A stretch of DNA of 64,000 bases from Mastigamoeba balamuthi (taxonomy: Eukaryota > Evosea > Mastigamoebida > Mastigamoebidae): contig CACRSC010000472.1 of NCBI GenBank assembly GCA_902651635.1, positions 628,787-692,786 on the forward strand. The letters run 5' to 3'. Below the pieces are notes generated by a model, which worked only from the letters and a program-made list of their open reading frames with translations, had not been told where the DNA came from and made no database searches. The stretch's first letter is position 1; every line of letters begins with the position of its first letter. This document shows positions 43,842 through 55,778 of this stretch, piece by piece. The position numbers and the translations under genes were made by a program.

Positions 43842-44049
43842 CGAGGGGGGGCGCGCTGCCAGGGCAGGCAAAATATCGCGAGATTCTGTTGGTACTCAAT
43901 GTGAATCTCAGTCTTCGATGGACGACCTGAATTCGAACTCAGCAGTTGCCATGTGATGAATGAGCGCGATGAGCAACGTGGAAAAGTGACTCAGATGCAG
44001 TGTTCAGTGGATGACGCTTCGTGCCTGCAGAGACCAGAGAAGACCTCCT
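43842..44049. promoter_or_regulatory. Divergent promoter region (GT31 / amylomaltase)
   Basis: A 208-bp spacer between divergent ATGs. On the GT31 side is GCGATATTTTG, one base off the AATATCT element. An upstream in-frame ATG for the amylomaltase lies at 44011. Confidence 0.4.
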
Positions 44050-45760
44050 ATGCAGGGAAGAAGGGAGAACGTGCTCAGTTTCTCGACGGGGCTGGCCAAG
44101 CTCTCGCGCCGCAGCGGTGTACTCTGCCCCGTACCTGCGCTCGGCGACATCGGGCCGCGCTCTGCGGGGTTCTTCGTGCACTGGCTGCAGTCGGCGGGCC
44201 AGACAGTGTGGATGACGACCCCCGTCACTCCCCCGGGCCCCGGAGACTCGCCGTACTCGTCCGTCAGCGCCTTCGCGGGCAACCCGAGCCTCGTCGACCC
44301 GTGCGTCGCCGGCGCCATGCTGCAGTCCGGCGGAATACCCGCGGCAGCCGAGTGCGCAACGCTCGGGCAGCTGTGGGCTCTGTGGGACTCGCACAGGAAG
44401 CGGGCGACCCCGTCGACGAAGACCAGGGCCGAGGCGCTCTTCGAAGACTTCGAGCGCGACAACTCGTCGTGGCTCGGCGACTACGCCGCGTTCGAGGCGT
44501 GCAAGGTGCTCCGGGGCCACTCGCGGTGGTGGGAGTGGCCCGAGAGGCACTACGCCGACGCCGAGTCCGAGGCCTGGTTCGCGGAGCGCGACAGGGCCAA
44601 GTTCCTTCAGTTCCTCTTCTTCGACCAGTGGGCCCAGCTCAAGGCCACCGCCGAGGAGTGCGGCGTCGCCATCGTCGGTGACGTGCCGATCTACGTGAGC
44701 GCCGAGAGCGCCGACGTCTGGGCCCACAGGGACATCTTCGACCTGGCGCCCGCTCCGGACAGGCTCGCCAGGGTCAGCGGCGCCCCGCCCTGCGGCGGGG
44801 ACGAGGGCCAGATCTGGGGGACCCCGCTGTACAACTGGGGCAACGTCGTGAGCAAGGACCACTTCGGGTGCGCCTCAGAGGCTCGCCGGCAGCTGACCTG
44901 TGGCGGGTGCAGGTGGTGGATCGAGAGGTGGAGGCACCAGAAGAAGATGTTCCACGTCCTGAGGCTGGACCACTTCCGCGCGCTGAGCAGGTTCTGGGTC
45001 GTCGAGCGGGGAAAGACTGCGCGCGAGGGGCACTGGGAGTCCGCGCCGGGCGAGCAGTTGCTGCACCGGCTGCAGTGGGAGCTCGGGACGCCCCTCCCGA
45101 TCATCCCTGAGGACCTCGGACTGCTCGACGGTGAAGTCACGTAAGCCGTACAACGAGGCGTCATCAGCCAACCCAACGCTCACCTCTGCTGTCCGCAAGG
45201 GAATTGAGGGAGAAGTTCGGTCTGCTGAGCATGCGCGTCAGCCTGTTCGCCTACGACTCGGCGTCGAGCAACCCGCACCTGCCGCACAACTGCACACTGG
45301 AGACCTTCCTGATGACTGGTGGGCCGCCGGATCTCTAACGGAACAGTTCCTGTCCTGACGTCGCGAGATGACAGGGACGCACGACATGCAGACGCTCGAA
45401 GGGTGGATCGAGGACAACAGCGAGGCCAAGAGGGAGGGAATCGGCGCGCTGCTGGGCACCGAGGGCAGGCCTGCGGTGTGGCAGCTCATCTCGGCCGCCA
45501 TGCACACAGCGTCGTGCGTCGTGGTGGTGCAGATGCAGGACCTGCTGGAGCTCGGCAACTGCGGACGCTACAACATCCCAGGCACAACCAACAACGAGGA
45601 GCCCGGGACCCAGGTGGCATGCAAGTGCGCCCAGTGCGGTGGCGGTGGCAGGCAGTTCAAGCACAAGAACTGGCAGTGGAAGCTCGAGCAGACGTTCCTG
45701 ACGCCCGGACTGGCAAGCAAATTGCGCAGGCTCAGCTGCATGACCGGCAGGGGGCTTTAG
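44050..45760 (+). CDS. 4-alpha-glucanotransferase (amylomaltase, GH77)
   Basis: Three exons: 44050-45140, 45200-45318, 45375-45760, giving 531 aa, the compact bacterial MalQ/plant DPE1 size. It transfers alpha-1,4-glucan segments between maltooligosaccharides or onto glycogen. Motifs in order: RRSGVLCPVPALGDIGP, PGDSPYSSVSAFAGNP, IVGDVPIYVS, WGTPLYNW, LRLDHFRAL (nucleophile Asp near 307), IIPEDLG (acid/base Glu near 353), and GTHDMQT, which is rebuilt across intron 2. It lacks the starch-binding domains and insert of plant cytosolic DPE2. No targeting peptide is seen, so it is probably cytosolic. The usual THDNDT is THDMQT. A second in-frame ATG at 44011 would add 13 residues. The enzyme fits glycogen metabolism in an amoeboid protist. 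Confidence 0.93.
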
Positions 45761-45947
45761 CCCTCAGTGGTAATGCCCAGAAGGGCCGAGACAAAGAGAT
45801 CGAACGGGAAACGACTGTTGAACCCCAATTCGAAAGTCCGTTTTTTAAAATTCGTGTGCCCGATAGAAAGCGAGAGTGGGCGGATCACGAGGGCCATAGG
45901 GCCAGTCCACGCTCTCTTAGAGAGGTTGCAGAGCAAGGAGCGGCTGC

Positions 45948-47653
<1,706 letters not shown>

Positions 47654-48211
47654 TGTGCTGGCTTTAAGGTGCTCTTGGGGATGTGTAACCTAGGGGCACA
47701 CTGAAAGAAAAAGAGGCCTCGAGTCACGCCGTGATGTCATTCGCCCCCCGCACTCGGTTGATCCTCCAAGACGGAAAATTCGCAGCCCGCGCGCCCTTGT
47801 TGATGTCATTGTGACGCACGCAGTGACATCATCTCGGGGTCAGTCGCCTACCGCGCACGTGGCACGCGCCCGTCGCCCTTCCGGCAGAGCACCCCACACT
47901 CTAAACTTCCCCCCGCCTCTTTTGCCCCTCTCAGCCCCACACAGCCGCCCCCTGTCGCGTCATCTGCGACGGCGACTGCCACCCCGCGTGCAGTCTGACG
48001 AGGGCTCCACCCCCCCGTCGCCGTGGTGCCAACACTGCACCACCTCCCCCCTCTCGGCACTGGCAGACCCCGGCCCCCGCCCGCGCCTGTCTATCTATGC
48101 ATGTCAGTCTCTGTTGCCCTCTTCGCTGGGCTCGCTGTGTGCCGTCGTCCCCCTCGCCCACGTCAGCGGGGGGTGCACGTGTGGGCCCTCTCTGCGCCCT
48201 GTCGGCTGGGC
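47654..48211. other. EF-1alpha upstream region, no gene seen
   Basis: These 558 bases lie between the EF-1alpha ATG (minus) and the GR-rich exon on the same strand. They are C/T-rich on the plus strand and contain several TGATGTCATTG/TGACATCAT-like strings (near 47730, 47800 and 47823), which may be promoter elements of this highly expressed gene. No coding motif was seen. Confidence 0.4.
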
Positions 48212-48328
48212 TCACTTGCCGCGACCGCGTCCGGCGTTGCCCTTGCCGCCGCGCGTGGACGCCTTGGGGTCGGCGTTGCCCCGCCCCTTGCCGGGGCCTC
48301 CCTGCCCCTTGACCGCCGGGAGCGTGGC
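48212..48328 (-). CDS. Gly/Arg-rich terminal exon, probably of the LRR protein
   Basis: A 39-codon frame ends in GGKGNAGRGRGK and a stop. It opens right after an acceptor-like AG (GCGCGCAG) in phase 0, and the last certain exon of the LRR/coiled-coil gene ends in phase 0 at 48810 with a GTACGC donor. A possible 9-nt microexon at 48385-48377 (also phase 0, after a strong T-rich acceptor) could lie between them. The alternative is a separate small basic protein whose start is not visible, or read-through of the LRR gene to a stop at 48735. Confidence 0.35.
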   Translation of the reverse strand, partial: ATLPAVKGQGGPGKGRGNADPKASTRGGKGNAGRGRGK

Positions 48329-48809
48329 CTGCGCGCCGCGCAGTGGGCGATCGTTCCGTTAGGGTCTGAACTGCACGTTCTCTCCCTGCAAAAACAATCA
48401 AGGTACACTCTTCCCCCCCGCTACCTCTTCCTCCCCTCCCCCATGGCGGACCCACCCACCCGCCTCGCGGGCTTCACACTGCTGATGGGCAGAGAGGTCC
48501 CCCGTCTCTCGTTGCCCCCTTCAGTGCTGCCAGCCCCCTCTTATTTCTGGTGGTCACACAAATCAAACCAAAATACATACAAGCAATTCGGTGCCACAAA
48601 GACGCCTGTGTGACCTCCTTCCGCCCGGGGCTCGCCCTGTCGCTGGGCAATGCCCCTCGCCCACCCCCTCCCTTCCCCCCCGCGCGCGCGAGCGCCTCGG
48701 CGCGTGCAGCCCCAGTTTCGCTGGATTACCCAATTCAAATGTTTCTCACGAGATGATGCAATCTCTGAGGGCGGGGGGAAAATAACCCGCGAGGGGGCGC
48801 GGCGCGTAC

Positions 48810-50930
48810 GTCTTTGGTCTGTTTCTGCTGCTGCTGCTGCTGGAGCTGCGAGGCGCGCTCCTGGAGCTCGCGCAGCTCCGCGTGGAGCCGCGTCTCCTCG
48901 TCGCGGAACTGGGCCGTCTCGCGCTTGGCCACCTCGCTGGCCAGCGTCAGGTCGCGCACCTTGTCGGCGTGCGCCCGCGTGGCCGACTCGAGCTGCTCGG
49001 TGGCCTCTGCCAGCGCCTTCTCCAGCGCCTCCTTGTTGTCCGTCTCCTGCTGCAGCGTCGCCTGCAGCTCCTGTATCTTGCGGTCGTAGTCGTCCGACAC
49101 CTTCTTCAGCTCCTCCTCCCGCTCCTTCAGCTTGCGCTGCGTTCCACCGGTGCCCCCCCAGCCATGCAACCCAACTCAGCACTGCAATGCCACACAGGAC
49201 ACACAGAGCACACGCAGGGAAGGGAACACACAAAGCACAAACAGGACACAATTGCAGAAAGGGTGGATGTGGAAAAGGGGAACCTGCTCCTCTGCGAGCT
49301 GGGCGTCGATCTCCTCCATCTTGCGGCGCAGGGTCTTGACCTCGCGCTCGGCGTCGGCGCGGACGATCTCGATCTGGGCCTCGGTGCTCTCGATGATGCG
49401 CTGGGCGTTCTCGCAGGCCTCCTGCTGCGTGCGCAGCTCCTCGGCCGTGGCGGGCAGCTTCTCCTGCTCCTGCTTGAGCCGTATGATCTCCATCTTGAGC
49501 GGCTGCGCCTCCTCGGCCTTCTTGAGCGCCGCGTTGCTCTTGCAGCCCGCCTTGATCTGCGACAGCGTCGTGTGCCCGATCTGGTTGCCCGTCACGCTCA
49601 GGCTGGTGATGAGCTTGTTGCGCGCCAGCGCCTCGAGCAGCGCCTCGCCCGTCTTCTCTGTCAGGAAGTTGTCGTTGAGGCGCAGCGCCACCAGCGACGT
49701 GTTGTGCGCCAGCGCGTCGGCCAGCGCGGCGCCGCCGTCGTCGCCCACCTTGGCGCTGCACAGGTCCAGCGTCGTCAGCGCCGCGTTGGCCCTCAGGCAG
49801 TCCGCGAGCGCCGCAGTGGCCCTGTCGCCCAGCCCGTTGCCGACGCACGTGAACGACGCGACGACCGCGTGGCGCACGAGCGACGCGGCCAGCGCCCCGC
49901 CGCCCTCGGTGCCCACGGCGTTGTGCGACACGTCGAGCGACGTGACGGTGGCGTTGGCGACGAGCGCCTCTGCGAGGCTGACGGCACCCCAGTCGCTCAT
50001 GCCGCAGCCGCGCAGCCCGAGGTCGACGAGCGACGTGTTGTGCCGCAGGCCCTCGGCCAGCGCGTTGACCCCGCGCGGGCCCAGCGGGTTGTCGCTCAGG
50101 TCGATGGCCGTCAGCGCGTCGTTGGTGCGCAGCGTCTCGCCGAGGGCGTTGCCGCACTCGGGCCCGATCTCGTTGTCGCTGAGGTCGACGCGCACGAGCG
50201 TCCTGTTGGCCTCGAGCGCCCGCAGCAGCATCGCGCAGCCGCCGTTGCCCAGGAAGTTCCTGCTGAGGCTCAGCACGACCAGCGAGCTGTTGGCGGCCAG
50301 CGCCGCCGACATCCTCTCGATGCCCGCGCTGCTCCCGCGCCCCAGCAGGTTCCTGTTGGCCCCCAGGTACTGCAGCGTGCTCGAGCCCCCCGCGGTGATG
50401 ATGCCCTCGGCCAGCGCCGCGGCCGTCGCGGGCCCGAAGTTGTTGTCGTGCCAGCACGTGGGCGGGGCGCCCAGCTCGAGGTGCGTCAGCTGCTTGCTGC
50501 GGGCCAGGACCTCGCCCAGGGCCCTGCCGCCCTCGTCGCCGATGTCGTTGGCCCCTAGGTTCAGCCTGCGCACCCTGCACGTCGACGACGTCAGGTACTC
50601 GGCCACCGGCAGCGTCCCAGCGTCGCGCAGAACTGCGAGGCGAGCGCGGGGCGTCACAATTGACTCCAGATTAATTTCCAGATATTTCGAGATCCGGGGG
50701 GGCGCACTGTTGCCGTAGAGGTCGAGCTTGTAGACGTTGACCGAGCGGATGAGGCGGATGAGGGCGGCGACGGCGTTGGGGCCCAGGCGGGCCTCGCGGA
50801 GCTCGACGACGCGGTTGCGGCAGTGCGTCTGGAAGAACCGGCGGAACTTGTCGATCTCCTCCTTGCGGGGGCGCTCGCCGACGTCCTTGGCGCGCGACAG
50901 GAAGATATCGTCGATGAGCTCGGCGGACAT
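48810..50930 (-). CDS. Leucine-rich-repeat protein with C-terminal coiled coil
   Basis: Three firm exons: 50930-50708, 50632-49284, 49136-48810 (633 aa), probably continued by the GR-rich exon at 48328-48212 (then about 671 aa). The N-terminus MSAELIDDIFLSRAKDVG is a helical cap. About a dozen ribonuclease-inhibitor-type repeats of ~28 residues follow (LRRLNLGANDIGDEGGRAL-like, with L-x-L-x-x-N/D-I-G), up to about residue 430. A long charged coiled coil then begins and runs to a Q run (LQQQQQQKQ). Human LRRC45-type centrosomal proteins share this layout, but I cannot assign orthology. With its divergent neighbour being IFT46, a role near basal bodies is a guess only. Intron 1 has both AATATCT and CAATTG. 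Confidence 0.85.
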
Positions 50931-51108
50931 CCTTCGGAGGCTGGGGGCTTGGCGCGCTGGTCGCGGAGGTTGCTCCTTTTTATAGACCACAAATATCCCG
51001 CGGGAAAATATCTCTGACGCTATTTTTAGGCCTACGGGTTCTTTCGCACACCCACGACCCTCTCTTTGGGCTCTCTCTCTCTCTCTCTCTCTCTCCGAGT
51101 GATCGAAC
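50931..51108. promoter_or_regulatory. Bidirectional promoter of LRR protein and IFT46
   Basis: 178 bp separate the two divergent ATGs. It contains TTTTTATAGACC (TATA-like for the minus gene), AAATATCCCG and AATATCT (51007-51013), forming an imperfect inverted pair around GCGG, and a (CT)n run of about 25 nt at 51071-51095 just before the IFT46 ATG. Confidence 0.55.
51007..51013 (+). promoter_or_regulatory. AATATCT element in LRR/IFT46 divergent promoter
   Basis: The heptamer lies 96 bp before the IFT46 ATG at 51109 and 77 bp before the LRR gene ATG at 50930 on the other strand. Confidence 0.45.
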
Positions 51109-52686
51109 ATGTCGAGGCAGCCTATGGGGGCCAGCGAGGACGACTCGCTAGGCGGGGCCGGAGGCAACGGCGAGGACTCGTTCGACTACGCCGAGGACGA
51201 CGACACTAACGCGGGCGGGATGGGCAAGGCACTAAAGCCCACCCCACTCCTCCCTTCCTGGGGGGGACCACCCCCTCACCTGAGCACCGCAGTCGGCCCA
51301 GAGCCTGCAGGAGAGCACGGACATCGACGCGGACGGGGACGGCGACCAGGGGAGAGTGGACAGCCCGCCGCAGAACCCGCTGGCGTCGGAGGGCGTCGAC
51401 GAGGACGAGGGCGAGTACGCCGACGGCGACACGCCGCAAGGCCGCGGACTCAGCCAGCGAATCCCGTACTCGCGTCTCTCCCCTCGCTTCTCCGTCGCTT
51501 CTTTTGCCCCAGCACGCGTTCACTCCCCTCACGGAGCACGCGTACCATCCACAACGCCTTGCGTTCCGATTTCTCACTGTTGCTCGTGTCGTTTGTTTCA
51601 CTGCGGGGACTTCACTTTTCATCGAACGGGACAGAGGCCTGACGTCTCTCAATGCGGGCAGGCCAGGATCGGAGGGTGATGCCGGGCGGAGCGAGGAGGA
51701 GGAGGACGACAACATGGGAGGGGGCGGGGGCGGCGGGAACGCCGGGAGGTTCTACAACAAGGCCGACTACGCCCATCTCGTGAGCCCCTGCAGATCCCCT
51801 TCCCCTCCTTCCCAGCATGCGGGCTCCTCATCCTCACTACCGTGCACAGGACGTCAGTGGCGAGGTCAGAGAGCTGTTCGAGTACATCGACCTGTGCAAG
51901 CCCACGGACGTGGAGCTCGAGACCAAGTTCAAGCCGTTCATCCCCGAGTACATCCCCGCCGTGGGCGACATCGACCCGTTCCTCAAGCCGCCGCGGCCGG
52001 ACAAGGCGCCCGCGGCCTCGGCGACGGTGGCGGGAGGGGCGCCCGCGGCGGGGCAGGCGGCGCCAGCGTCCGCGGCCCCCGGGGAGCTGCTGGGCATGAC
52101 AGTGCTGGACGAGCTGGGCAAACAGAGCGACCCGGCCGTCGTCGAGATGATACTGCGGCAGAACAGCAGGCGCTCGAACCTGCCGAGCATGGACGTGCGC
52201 AGCATCGAGTGCGCGGATAAGAAGCCCAAGGAGATCCTGGCCTGGGTCGACCGCATCGCGCAGTTCCACGCCAGCACGCCGCCGCCCAACGTTTCGTACA
52301 GCAAGCCCATGCCGCCCATCGAGAGCCTCATGCAGGAGTGGCCCCCCGAGTTCGAGGACCTGCTCGAGCGCGCACAGCTGCCCTCGGCGGACATCGACGT
52401 CGAGCTGAAGACCTACGCGCGGGTGATCTGCGCGCTGCTGGACATCCCCGTCTACGGCAACAACCTGATCGAGTCGCTGCACGTGCTCTTCACGCTGTAC
52501 AGCGCGTTCAAGGAGAACCAGCACTTCGGAGCCAACAACAGCGACGGCGCGACGATGACCAACTCGATGGCGATGACGGGCGGGCCCATGCTGGGCAGCA
52601 CGGCGCCCATGGGGGACCCCTCGCTCTCGCTGACCGCCGGCGCGCCGCGCGAGTCTGAGGGCTCAGGCAGCTTCGGCGGCATGTAG
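51109..52686 (+). CDS. IFT46: Intraflagellar transport protein 46 homologue
   Basis: Four exons: 51109-51228, 51302-51465, 51662-51779, 51850-52686, giving 412 aa. IFT46 belongs to the IFT-B core and carries outer dynein arms into cilia. The conserved half reads VRELFEYIDLCKPTDVELE, KPFIPEYIPAVGDIDPFLK, LDELGKQSDPAVVEM, PKEILAWVDRIAQFH, MPPIESLMQEWPPEFEDLL, ICALLDIPVYGNN and LHVLFTLYSAFKENQHF, matching the family along its length. The N-terminal ~140 residues are acidic (EDDDTNAGG, SEEEEDDN), as in other IFT46 proteins. Exon 1 contains no GT other than at its start, so intron 1 (51229-51301) must use a GC donor. The donor and acceptor of intron 2 are phase-consistent but not unique. The gene shows that this organism builds, or recently built, a flagellum. 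Confidence 0.92.
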
Positions 52687-53450
52687 ACACACACCAAGGC
52701 AATCAACTCAGACCCCCCAAAACAAGACTGTGGACCCGCAGCTTTGCTGCTTCATGTTCAACACACGCGACCTGCGCCGGAGGGAGGGAAAGGAGAACGC
52801 TGGTGCCACCAGCTGCCCGTGTCGCAAGACCCCGCGCCATTCCAACCGCCGAAGAATCTTCCTGAAACTACTCTTCTCATTTTCGTCGATCGACTCAGAG
52901 CCGGATCGATCCTCGGCACGTCACCCCCTGAGATACCCACATCGGTGATGCCTCACCCGTTGTGCGCTCGGTGGAAACACCGCGCGGCGCCCCCCCTCAC
53001 TTCAGCAGCAAATCCGGCCTCGCCAGAGAGATCAGGGATAATCAGGGGGCTTCCGTGAAAGGGCCGCCGCCCAACGTGTGAGATGAGCCGGCCGGTCAGT
53101 CACTCTCGCGGACTCGTCTTCCGAAGGAGCTACAGGCGGCCATGCTGCGGGGGTAGGCACAGCGTGGAGGCAGCTCGCCGCCGCGCGCGAGGCACGTGAG
53201 TCACACCTCTTTTTGCGGGCCACAAAACGGGGCATGATTTTTGCGTCAGGGAATGCACTTCTTGCGGTTTGATATTTTCGCAGGAGAGAAAGTGCACATA
53301 TGACGCGATAGAAGAGGATACTTATTCCGTGACGCGAATGGCCCCGATGCACCGAATATCTCGGATCACTTTTATAAAACAACAGTCGCCAGCAACACCT
53401 GCTTCTCTTTCCCTCCGACCCGGAAACCAAGCTAGCTACCCACCACACAA
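52687..53450. other. Spacer with lysine aminotransferase promoter
   Basis: 764 bases without recognised genes. The last 110 bases hold AATATCT at 53355-53361 and a TATA-like TTTTATAAAAC about 15 bp downstream of it, then a pyrimidine-rich 5' UTR. Confidence 0.5.
53355..53361 (+). promoter_or_regulatory. AATATCT element upstream of lysine aminotransferase
   Basis: The heptamer lies 89 bp before the ATG at 53451, followed closely by a TATA-like stretch. Confidence 0.5.
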
Positions 53451-54884
53451 ATGACCACGAACATCTCGCGCGCTATGTCCAAGCAGGAGGTGGACAACAT
53501 CCGCCCCGAGCAGGTCCGCGAGGTCCTGAGCTCCGCGGGCCTCATCGCCGACGGCTACCCCTTCGTTCTCGACCTCGAGGTAAACACAACCAGCCAGTGG
53601 CTCTCGCAGTCCCCTCTCATCTCACACGTTGTGGCTTCCGACACGCAGAAGTCCAAGGGGGTGTGGCTCGTGGACGCTGTTAGCGGGAAGCGAATCCTCG
53701 ATGGGTTCTCGTTCTTTGCGACGTGGGCCCTGGGGCAGAACCACCCCAAGATGAGCGACGCGGCCTTCGCAGAGAAGCTCCTGCGGGCCGCGCAGCACAA
53801 CCCGCCCAACGCCGACGTCTACACGGTGGAGCTGGCGCAGTACGTTGCGACGTTCAAGCGCGTACTGATGCCCGAGGAGTTCGTGCACCTCTTCTTCATC
53901 GCCGGCGGGGGCCCGGCGGTGGGCAACGCCATCAAGTGCGCCATCGACTGGAAGGTGCGCAAGAACATGGCCCGCGGCGTCGGCGAGGTCGGCAAGAAGA
54001 TCGTCTACTTCGACAACGCGTTCCACGGGCGCACGGGCTTCCCGCTCTCGTGCACCAAGAGCTCCGTTCACAAGTACGCGTACTTCCCGCGCTTCGACTG
54101 GACGGCCGTTTGCGGCCCTCCGTGCACCTCCGAGGAGCTCTCGGAGAACGAGATGGCGGCCGCGGAGGCGAGGGCACTCGACGACGTTCGGCACGCGATC
54201 GTCGAGAGCAACGGGGACACCGCGGCCATCATCCTCGAGCCCATCCAGGGCGAGGGCGGCGACATCCACTGGCGCGGCCAGTTCCTCGAGGGCCTGCGGC
54301 GGCTGGCCGACGAGCTCGAGGTGATGCTCATCTACGACGAGGTCCAGACGGGCGCGGGAACCACGGGCAAGCGCTGGGCCTTCGAGCATTTCGGCAAGGC
54401 GGTGCCCGACATTGTCGCCTTCGGCAAGAAGACGCAGGTCGCGGGCTTCATGTGCACTGCGCGCGTCGACGAGGCCCCCGACAACGTGTTCGCGCTATCG
54501 GGCCGCATCGACTCGACGTGGGGCGGCAACCTCACGGACTTTGTGCGCGGCCAGCGCATCTTGGAGATCATGGAGGAGGACAGCCTCATCGACAACTGCG
54601 CCGAGGTCGGCCTCTACTTCCTCGAGCGGCTGCGGGAGCTGGCGCGCAAGTGGCCACTCATGACTCGCGTCCGCGGGAGGGGCATGTTCCTCGGGGGCTC
54701 GCTGCCCACGTCGGAGATGCGGGGGCGGCTCGTCAAGACGGCTCTCGAGCAGGGGCTGCTCGTGCTGAGCTGCGGCGACTCGTCGTTCCGACTGCGCCCG
54801 CCGCTGGTCTTCACGAAGGGCGACGTCGATACGGCCATCGAAATTCTGGACCGCACGTGCAAGATAGTGTTCACCTCTGCTTGA
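53451..54884 (+). CDS. L-lysine 6-aminotransferase (class III PLP aminotransferase)
   Basis: Two exons, 53451-53579 and 53649-54884, give 454 aa, the size of bacterial LAT. The enzyme moves the epsilon-amino group of lysine to 2-oxoglutarate, giving allysine/piperideine-6-carboxylate. The 69-nt intron has no in-frame stop; without it VLDLEKSKGVWLVDAVSGKR joins smoothly, as in the family. Other motifs are FSFFATWALGQNHP, FIAGGGPAVGNAIKCAIDWK, AFHGRTGFPLSCT, ILEPIQGEGGD, LIYDEVQTG and the PLP lysine in AFGKKTQVAG near residue 303, then RIDSTWGGNL. The LAT family is mainly bacterial; acquisition by transfer with later intron gain is possible, although codon bias now matches its neighbours. No organelle presequence is evident. 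Confidence 0.9.
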   Translation: MTTNISRAMSKQEVDNIRPEQVREVLSSAGLIADGYPFVLDLEVNTTSQWLSQSPLISHVVASDTQKSKGVWLVDAVSGKRILDGFSFFATWALGQNHPKMSDAAFAEKLLRAAQHNPPNADVYTVELAQYVATFKRVLMPEEFVHLFFIAGGGPAVGNAIKCAIDWKVRKNMARGVGEVGKKIVYFDNAFHGRTGFPLSCTKSSVHKYAYFPRFDWTAVCGPPCTSEELSENEMAAAEARALDDVRHAIVESNGDTAAIILEPIQGEGGDIHWRGQFLEGLRRLADELEVMLIYDEVQTGAGTTGKRWAFEHFGKAVPDIVAFGKKTQVAGFMCTARVDEAPDNVFALSGRIDSTWGGNLTDFVRGQRILEIMEEDSLIDNCAEVGLYFLERLRELARKWPLMTRVRGRGMFLGGSLPTSEMRGRLVKTALEQGLLVLSCGDSSFRLRPPLVFTKGDVDTAIEILDRTCKIVFTSA

Positions 54885-55026
54885 GTTCACGACTGTAACC
54901 ACCGAGCATGTTTTCAACGACGAGGCTCGAAAGACATCTTTCCGCAATAGTTGAACTGCTCATTTTGATCAACAATCCCCCCCCTTGGGACAACAATCAA
55001 GGGGAAAGCAACTGTGGGCTCATTGT

Positions 55027-55554
55027 TCACTCGTTCGAGGCCTGTGAAAATACTGAAACCCGTGGAAGGCTTGGCTTCTTGAAGGGCTGGCAGGCAACTG
55101 CAGTTCCAGGGAAATGGTCGCTGGCTAGACGTCGGAGCACTTGGAGCCTTGCACCCTGACGGGCATGCTCTTTCTTTGTGAATATGGGGTACTGAAGGGA
55201 TCGGATACACAACCGCGCCATCTTGCGTCTGAGGATTCGGTCATGTAGCACCGCCTTTCTCTTGACCCTCTCGCACTCGAGGTTCCTGATGTGGGCAGCG
55301 ATCTCCGCATCGATCTCGGCGTCGATCTTGGCCTCTGCTTCCTTGAAGAACTGCTCCTCCAGGCATTCCTCCGGGCTCTCGGGTGCCGGGTCGTCCGCGC
55401 GCACTCCCGAGGCCCTTCCCACGGCCATCTCGCTCTCCTCCTCGTCGACGTCCATGCACACCCTCTCCCCAGTCATCTCGCGCTCCTCCTCCTCAGCGAC
55501 GTCCTCGGGCGTAGTCGAGTAGTCGCCCGTGGGAGTTGTGTCCGAGTCGCTCAT
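55027..55554 (-). CDS. Unknown acidic protein
   Basis: A single frame of 175 codons from the ATG at 55554. It starts MSDSDTTPTGDYSTTPEDVA and is rich in Glu/Asp, then has a helical segment EEQFFKEAEAKIDAEIDAEI followed by a basic stretch (ECERVKRKAVLHDRILRRKM). The last ~50 residues are less biased in codon third positions, so the true 3' end may involve an intron or an earlier stop. No family was recognised. It is divergently placed 224 bp from the topoisomerase III gene and convergent with the aminotransferase. Confidence 0.5.
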   Translation of the reverse strand: MSDSDTTPTGDYSTTPEDVAEEEEREMTGERVCMDVDEEESEMAVGRASGVRADDPAPESPEECLEEQFFKEAEAKIDAEIDAEIAAHIRNLECERVKRKAVLHDRILRRKMARLCIRSLQYPIFTKKEHARQGARLQVLRRLASDHFPGTAVACQPFKKPSLPRVSVFSQASNE

Positions 55555-55778
55555 TTTCTTCTGCGCGTTTTGTGTGCCGGTATCTCGTGGCAAGAATCAA
55601 ATGACCACTCAGATCTCTGGAGAGCCTCAAATCAGCTGCCAGGCTGGACCTTCGGGCTCGGTCAGCATGCCACTTCCAATCGGGGGCGGCGCACAGACCG
55701 ACCCACGGAGCTGTCGACAGAGAATCTTGTGCCAGATACCGGGGACGACACGTCAGAAGATACGGCACCCTCTGGCCG

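Noticed and set aside
43910-43990. tRNA-like TTCGAAT on the minus strand near 43930
   Set aside because: Flanking bases do not pair as a T stem, and no D arm, anticodon arm or acceptor stem could be built.
47811-48362. Plus-strand frame of 183 codons upstream of EF-1alpha
   Set aside because: Pro/Ser/Arg-rich without motifs, in pyrimidine-rich promoter-like DNA, and partly opposite the GR-rich minus-strand exon.
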